Assembly (NCBI RefSeq): GCF_001500025.1
Contig: NZ_LQIW01000002.1
Span: forward strand, 62,001 to 126,000
Origin: Mycobacterium sp. IS-1590
Lineage (GTDB): Bacteria > Actinomycetota > Actinomycetes > Mycobacteriales > Mycobacteriaceae
DNA: 64,000 nucleotides
Reading direction: 5' to 3'
Below the pieces are notes generated by a model, which made no database searches, was not told where the DNA came from, and saw only the letters and a program-made list of their open reading frames with translations. Below are positions 60,485 to 64,000 of the stretch, piece by piece; the first letter of the stretch is position 1; each line of letters starts with the position of its first letter. The position numbers and the translations under genes are program-made.

Positions 60485-61696
60485 ATGACCGCCCCACTCA
60501 ATAACCCCCGCACCCCGCCCTACAAGCTGGCCGGCCTGGTGCTGAGCCTGCTGGCAGTCGTCGGGCTGGTGCTGGTGTACATGCAGTTCCGCGGCGACTT
60601 CCTGCCGCGCGAACAGCTGACCCTCATCTCCGCGCGGTCGGGCCTGTCCATGGATCCCGGCGCCAAGGTCACCTACAACGGCGTCGAGATCGGCCGGGTG
60701 GCGAATGTGGAGGCAGTCGACGTCGGCGGTGAGCCGAGGGCCAAGATCCTGCTCGACGTCGACCCGAAGTACCTCGACCTGATCCCGAAGAACGTCGACG
60801 CCAGCATCGACGCGACCACCGTCTTCGGCAACAAGTACATCAACTTCTCGTCGCCGAAAAACCCGACACCGCAACGCATCACGTCGTCGGACGTGATCGA
60901 CGTGACCACGGTGACGACGGAGTTCAACACCTTGTTCGAAACCGTCGTGTCGCTTTCCGAGCAGGTCGACCCGATCAAGCTGAACCAGACACTGAGCGCG
61001 ACGGCCGAGGCGCTCGACGGGCTGGGCGATCGCTTCGGCCAGTCGATCATCAACGGCAACCAGATCCTCACCGACGTCAACGCCAGGATGCCCGAGCTCC
61101 GGCGGGACAACCGGCTGCTGGCCGATCTCGGCGAGGTGTACGCCAACGCGGCGCCCGACCTGTTCGACGGGTTGGAGAACGCGGTCACCACCGCCCGCAC
61201 GCTCAACGAGCAGCAGGGCAACATCGACCAGGCGCTGATGGCGGCCGTCGGGTTCGGCAACACCGGCGGCGACGTCTTCGAGCGCGGCGGCCCGTACCTG
61301 TTGCGCGGCGCCGAGGATCTCGTGATCACCTCCGAGCTGCTCGACGAGTACAGCCCCGCGCTGTTCTGCATGATCCGCAACTACCACGACGCCGAGCCCA
61401 AGGTCGCGGCGTCGCTCGGCGGCAACGGTTATTCGCTGCGGACGCTGTCGGAGCTGATGGGCGCGGGCAACCCCTGGGTGTACCCGGACAACCTGCCCCG
61501 GGTGAACGCCAAGGGCGGCCCGGAAGGCCGCCCCGGCTGTTGGCAGCCGATCACCCGTGATCTGTGGCCGGCGCCGTACCTGGTCATGGACACCGGTGCG
61601 TCCATCGCGCCGTACAACCACTTCGAGTTGGGCCAACCGATCCTGATCGAGTACGTCTGGGGTCGCCAAATCGGGGAGAACACGATCAACCCATGA
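60485..61696 (+). CDS. mce1A: Mce family lipid-transfer protein Mce1A
   Basis: 403 residues. A signal-anchor helix (about 15-35, LAGLVLSLLAVVGLVLVYMQFRG) is followed by the MCE domain (ISARSGLSMDPGAKVTYNGVEIGRVANV) and a helical region (about 130-280). The end GPEGRPGCWQPITRDLWPAPYLVMDTGASIAPYNHFE is conserved. M. tuberculosis Mce1A is 454 residues; the difference is an approximately 50-residue hydrophobic insert before the NLPRVNA segment that is absent here. Mce1A forms part of the hexameric shuttle carrying fatty acids and mycolates. Its stop overlaps mce1B by 4 nt. Confidence 0.93.
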   Translation: MTAPLNNPRTPPYKLAGLVLSLLAVVGLVLVYMQFRGDFLPREQLTLISARSGLSMDPGAKVTYNGVEIGRVANVEAVDVGGEPRAKILLDVDPKYLDLIPKNVDASIDATTVFGNKYINFSSPKNPTPQRITSSDVIDVTTVTTEFNTLFETVVSLSEQVDPIKLNQTLSATAEALDGLGDRFGQSIINGNQILTDVNARMPELRRDNRLLADLGEVYANAAPDLFDGLENAVTTARTLNEQQGNIDQALMAAVGFGNTGGDVFERGGPYLLRGAEDLVITSELLDEYSPALFCMIRNYHDAEPKVAASLGGNGYSLRTLSELMGAGNPWVYPDNLPRVNAKGGPEGRPGCWQPITRDLWPAPYLVMDTGASIAPYNHFELGQPILIEYVWGRQIGENTINP

Positions 61697-62724
61697 AAAT
61701 CACCGGTACCGCCATCAAGCTCGGCGCCTTCTCACTGGTGCTGTTGCTGTTCACCGCGATCATCGTGGTGGTGTTCGGTCAGGTGCGATTCGACCGCACC
61801 ACCGGCTACACCGCGATCTTCTCGAGCGCCAGCGGCCTTCGCTCCGGGCAGTTCGTCCGCGCTTCGGGTGTAGAGGTCGGCAAGGTGTCCAAGGTCGAAC
61901 TGACCAACGGCGGTTCGCAGGCGAAGGTCGAGTTCAACGTCGACCGGTCGCTGCCGCTGTTCGAAGGCACCACCGCCTCGGTGCGCTATCTGAACCTGAT
62001 CGGCGACCGGTACCTGGAACTCAAGCGGGGCGACAGCGACAAGCGGATGCCCGCCGGCGGCACGATCCCGATCGAGCGCACCCAGCCGGCCCTGGATCTC
62101 GATGCGCTGATCGGCGGATTCCGGCCGGTGTTCCGGGCGCTGGATCCCGACAAGGTCAACGAGATCGCCCAGTCGATCATCACCGTCTTCCAGGGGCAGG
62201 GCGGCACCATCAACGACATCCTCGACCAGACCGCCTCGCTGACGGCGGCGCTGGCCGACCGCGACCAGGCCATCGGCGAGGTCATCCGGAACCTCAACAC
62301 CGTGCTGGACACCACGGTCAGGCACCAGGGCGAGTTCGACCAGACCGTGCAGGACTTCGAGAAGCTGATCACCGGCTTGAACAACCGCAGGGATCCTGTC
62401 GCCAGTTCAGTGGCCGACATCAGCGACGCGGCGGGCACCGTCGCCGATCTGCTCGCCGAAAACCGGCCGCTGCTGCAGAGCACCGTCGGGCACCTCGAGG
62501 CAGTGCAGCAACCGCTGGTGGACCAGAGGGAACAGTTGAACGACATCCTGGTCAGGCTGCCGACGGCGTTCAAGATCATCGGCCGGGCCGGCGGCATCTA
62601 CGGCGACTTCTTCAACTTCTACGCCTGCGACATCTCGCTTCGCATCAACGGGCTCCAGCCGGGTGGTCCCGTCCGGACCGTCAAACTGTTCAGCCAGCCG
62701 TCGGGTAGGTGCACGCCGCAATGA
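61693..62724 (+). CDS. mce1B: Mce family lipid-transfer protein Mce1B
   Basis: 343 residues from ATG 61693 (346 in Rv0170), inside the mce1A stop (ATGA). An N-terminal hydrophobic anchor (KLGAFSLVLLLFTAIIVVVFGQV) is followed by the MCE domain (IFSSASGLRSGQFVRASGVEVGKVSKV) and a long helical part (TLDTTVRHQGEFDQTVQDFEKLITGL). A C-terminal cysteine pair is possible (YACDISL, GRCTPQ). Part of the Mce1 shuttle complex. Stop overlaps mce1C by 4 nt. Confidence 0.94.
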   Translation: MKITGTAIKLGAFSLVLLLFTAIIVVVFGQVRFDRTTGYTAIFSSASGLRSGQFVRASGVEVGKVSKVELTNGGSQAKVEFNVDRSLPLFEGTTASVRYLNLIGDRYLELKRGDSDKRMPAGGTIPIERTQPALDLDALIGGFRPVFRALDPDKVNEIAQSIITVFQGQGGTINDILDQTASLTAALADRDQAIGEVIRNLNTVLDTTVRHQGEFDQTVQDFEKLITGLNNRRDPVASSVADISDAAGTVADLLAENRPLLQSTVGHLEAVQQPLVDQREQLNDILVRLPTAFKIIGRAGGIYGDFFNFYACDISLRINGLQPGGPVRTVKLFSQPSGRCTPQ

Positions 62725-64000
62725 GGACGCTCGAAGGGTCGAACAGGGTCCGAAACGGGTTGATGGGCATCGTCATCCTGATCGTGGTCATCGGCGTGGG
62801 CCAGAGCTTTGCCAGCGTGCCGATGCTGTTCGCGACACCTACTTATTACGCGCAGTTCTCCGACACCGGCGGCATCACCAAGGGCGACAAGGTGCGCATC
62901 GCGGGCGTCGACGTCGGCCTGGTGCGCGACATGGAGATCGAGGGCGACAGGGTCAGGATCGGCTTCTCGCTCGACGGCACCCAGATCGGCACGGCCAGCC
63001 GCGCCGCGATCCGCACCGACACCATCCTCGGGCGCCGCAACATCGAGATCGAGCCGCGCGGATCCGAGGCGCTGCGCGCCAACGGCGTGCTCCCGCTCGG
63101 CCAGACCACGACGCCGTACCAGATCTACGACGCCTTCTTCGACGTCACGAAGGCCGCCTCCGAATGGGACACCAAGACGGTGCGCGAATCGTTGAACGTG
63201 CTCTCGGAAACCATCGACCAGACCTACCCGCACCTGAGCGCCGCACTCGACGGGGTGGCCCGGTTCTCCGACACCATCGGCAAGCGCGACGAGGACATCA
63301 AGAAGCTGCTGGCCAACGCCAACGAGATCGCGGGCATCCTCGGTAGCCGCAGCGAACAGATCAACCGGCTGCTGGTCAACGCCCAGTCGCTGCTCGGCGC
63401 CATCAACGAGCGCCAGTACGCGGTCAGCATGCTGCTCGAGCGCGTCGGCGCGTTCTCCGAGCAGGTCAAGGGCTTCATCGACGACAACCCGAACCTCAAC
63501 CGGGTGCTCGAACAGCTGCGCGTCGTCAGCGACGTCCTGCGTGAGCGGCGATTCGACCTGATGGACACGCTCGTCACCACCGCCAGCTTCGTGGCGTCGC
63601 TGGGCGAGGCGGTCGCTTCCGGTCCGTACTTCAAGGTGATGCTCGTCAACCTGCTGCCGGGCCAGATCCTGCAGCCGTTCGTGGACGCCGCCTTCAAGAA
63701 GCGCGGGATCGACCCGGAGAAATTCTGGCGCGACGCGGGCCTGCCCGCCTGGCGCTTCCCGGACCCGAACGCGCAGGGCTTCGACAACGGTGCCCCGCCG
63801 CCGGGGCCCGCCGTGCTCGAGGGCACCCCGGAGAACCCGGGACCCGGTGTGCTGAAGGGATCGCCGTGCTCGTACACGCCGCCCGCCGACGGACTTCCGC
63901 GGCCCGGCGACCCGCTGCCGTGTGCGGACCTGTCCGTGGGTCCGTTCGGCGGACCCGCCTACGGTCCGCCCAACGTGGCGACCTCGGATCCCAACGTGCA
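62721..64000 (+). CDS. mce1C: Mce family lipid-transfer protein Mce1C, 3' end outside window
   Basis: The ATG at 62721 overlaps the mce1B stop; 426 codons are visible of about 515 in the family and the frame is open to the end of the window. An N-terminal anchor (LMGIVILIVVIGVGQSFASV) precedes the MCE domain (YYAQFSDTGGITKGDKVRIAGVDVGLVRDMEI). A helical region follows, and the visible C-terminal part is proline-rich (GFDNGAPPPGPAVLEGTP), as in other Mce1C. Genes mce1D-F are expected beyond the window. Confidence 0.94.
   Translation, partial: MRTLEGSNRVRNGLMGIVILIVVIGVGQSFASVPMLFATPTYYAQFSDTGGITKGDKVRIAGVDVGLVRDMEIEGDRVRIGFSLDGTQIGTASRAAIRTDTILGRRNIEIEPRGSEALRANGVLPLGQTTTPYQIYDAFFDVTKAASEWDTKTVRESLNVLSETIDQTYPHLSAALDGVARFSDTIGKRDEDIKKLLANANEIAGILGSRSEQINRLLVNAQSLLGAINERQYAVSMLLERVGAFSEQVKGFIDDNPNLNRVLEQLRVVSDVLRERRFDLMDTLVTTASFVASLGEAVASGPYFKVMLVNLLPGQILQPFVDAAFKKRGIDPEKFWRDAGLPAWRFPDPNAQGFDNGAPPPGPAVLEGTPENPGPGVLKGSPCSYTPPADGLPRPGDPLPCADLSVGPFGGPAYGPPNVATSDPNV

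Overview
The window is chromosomal DNA of a mycobacterium, most likely a rapid grower of the Mycolicibacterium type. It is uniformly GC-rich, uses GTG starts freely, and carries PE/PPE genes, ESX-1 genes, an mce1 operon and several PknH-type sensor domains, which occur together only in mycobacteria. I saw no rRNA, tRNA, insertion sequence, prophage or CRISPR array. Comparisons with M. tuberculosis (Rv numbers) are from memory and were not computed.

Layout. (1) 1-9047, plus strand: the core of an ESX-1 type VII secretion locus in the usual order eccCa1 (5' end outside the window), eccCb1, PE35, PPE68, esxB, esxA, espI, eccD1. The genes that normally follow (espJ/K/L/B, eccE1, mycP1) are absent from the rest of the window. 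(2) 9058-15888: in their place lies a probable minus-strand operon of a kinase-less membrane PknH-like sensor, a PknH-like lipoprotein, a DUF7373 lipoprotein and a Ser/Thr kinase fused across the membrane to a siderophore/B12-type binding domain. It is divergent from a regulator with an FHA domain and two XRE-type HTHs. I read this as a candidate phospho-signalling module. (3) 15979-24820: a metallopeptidase lipoprotein, a double DUF427 protein, an acyl-CoA dehydrogenase, small secreted and hypothetical proteins, a pirin, and a TetR/FUSC efflux pair.

(4) 24929-35649 follows the order of M. tuberculosis Rv0144-Rv0154c: TetR, SAM methyltransferase, aldehyde dehydrogenase, SDR, quinone oxidoreductase, then a HAD dehalogenase, methyltransferase, DUF456, LLM oxidoreductase, ptpB and fadE2. 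(5) 35865-41460 is an insertion relative to that order: ahpC-ahpD ending in a 30-bp palindromic terminator, a small secreted protein, a LuxR-type two-component system, another acyl-CoA dehydrogenase and a DUF4436 protein. (6) 41575-44461: the three-gene transhydrogenase operon pntAA-pntAB-pntB, then a DUF3159 protein. (7) 45143-47947: a taurine-type ABC transporter preceded by a 12-codon leaderless reading frame with three consecutive cysteine codons, which looks like a cysteine-responsive attenuator. (8) 47990-55678: DUF2231, a 36-residue protein, a TetR/acyl-CoA dehydrogenase pair, a zinc alcohol dehydrogenase, a hydrolase-LuxR fusion, a methyltransferase, a hotdog thioesterase and a START-like protein. 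(9) 55679-56111: a gene-free stretch with three unrelated tandem repeat arrays (periods 11, 18 and 28 bp). (10) 56112-64000: the mce1 lipid importer locus, with mce1R divergent from fadD5-yrbE1A-yrbE1B-mce1A-mce1B-mce1C (mce1C runs off the window).

Much of the content concerns the cell envelope and lipids: type VII secretion, mce1 lipid import with its acyl-CoA synthetase, four acyl-CoA dehydrogenases and a thioesterase. Redox genes (AhpC/AhpD, PntAB, SDR/ALDH/QOR) and sulfur uptake (Tau) are also present. Several starts look leaderless, with a TANNNT-like box about 7 nt upstream of the start codon.
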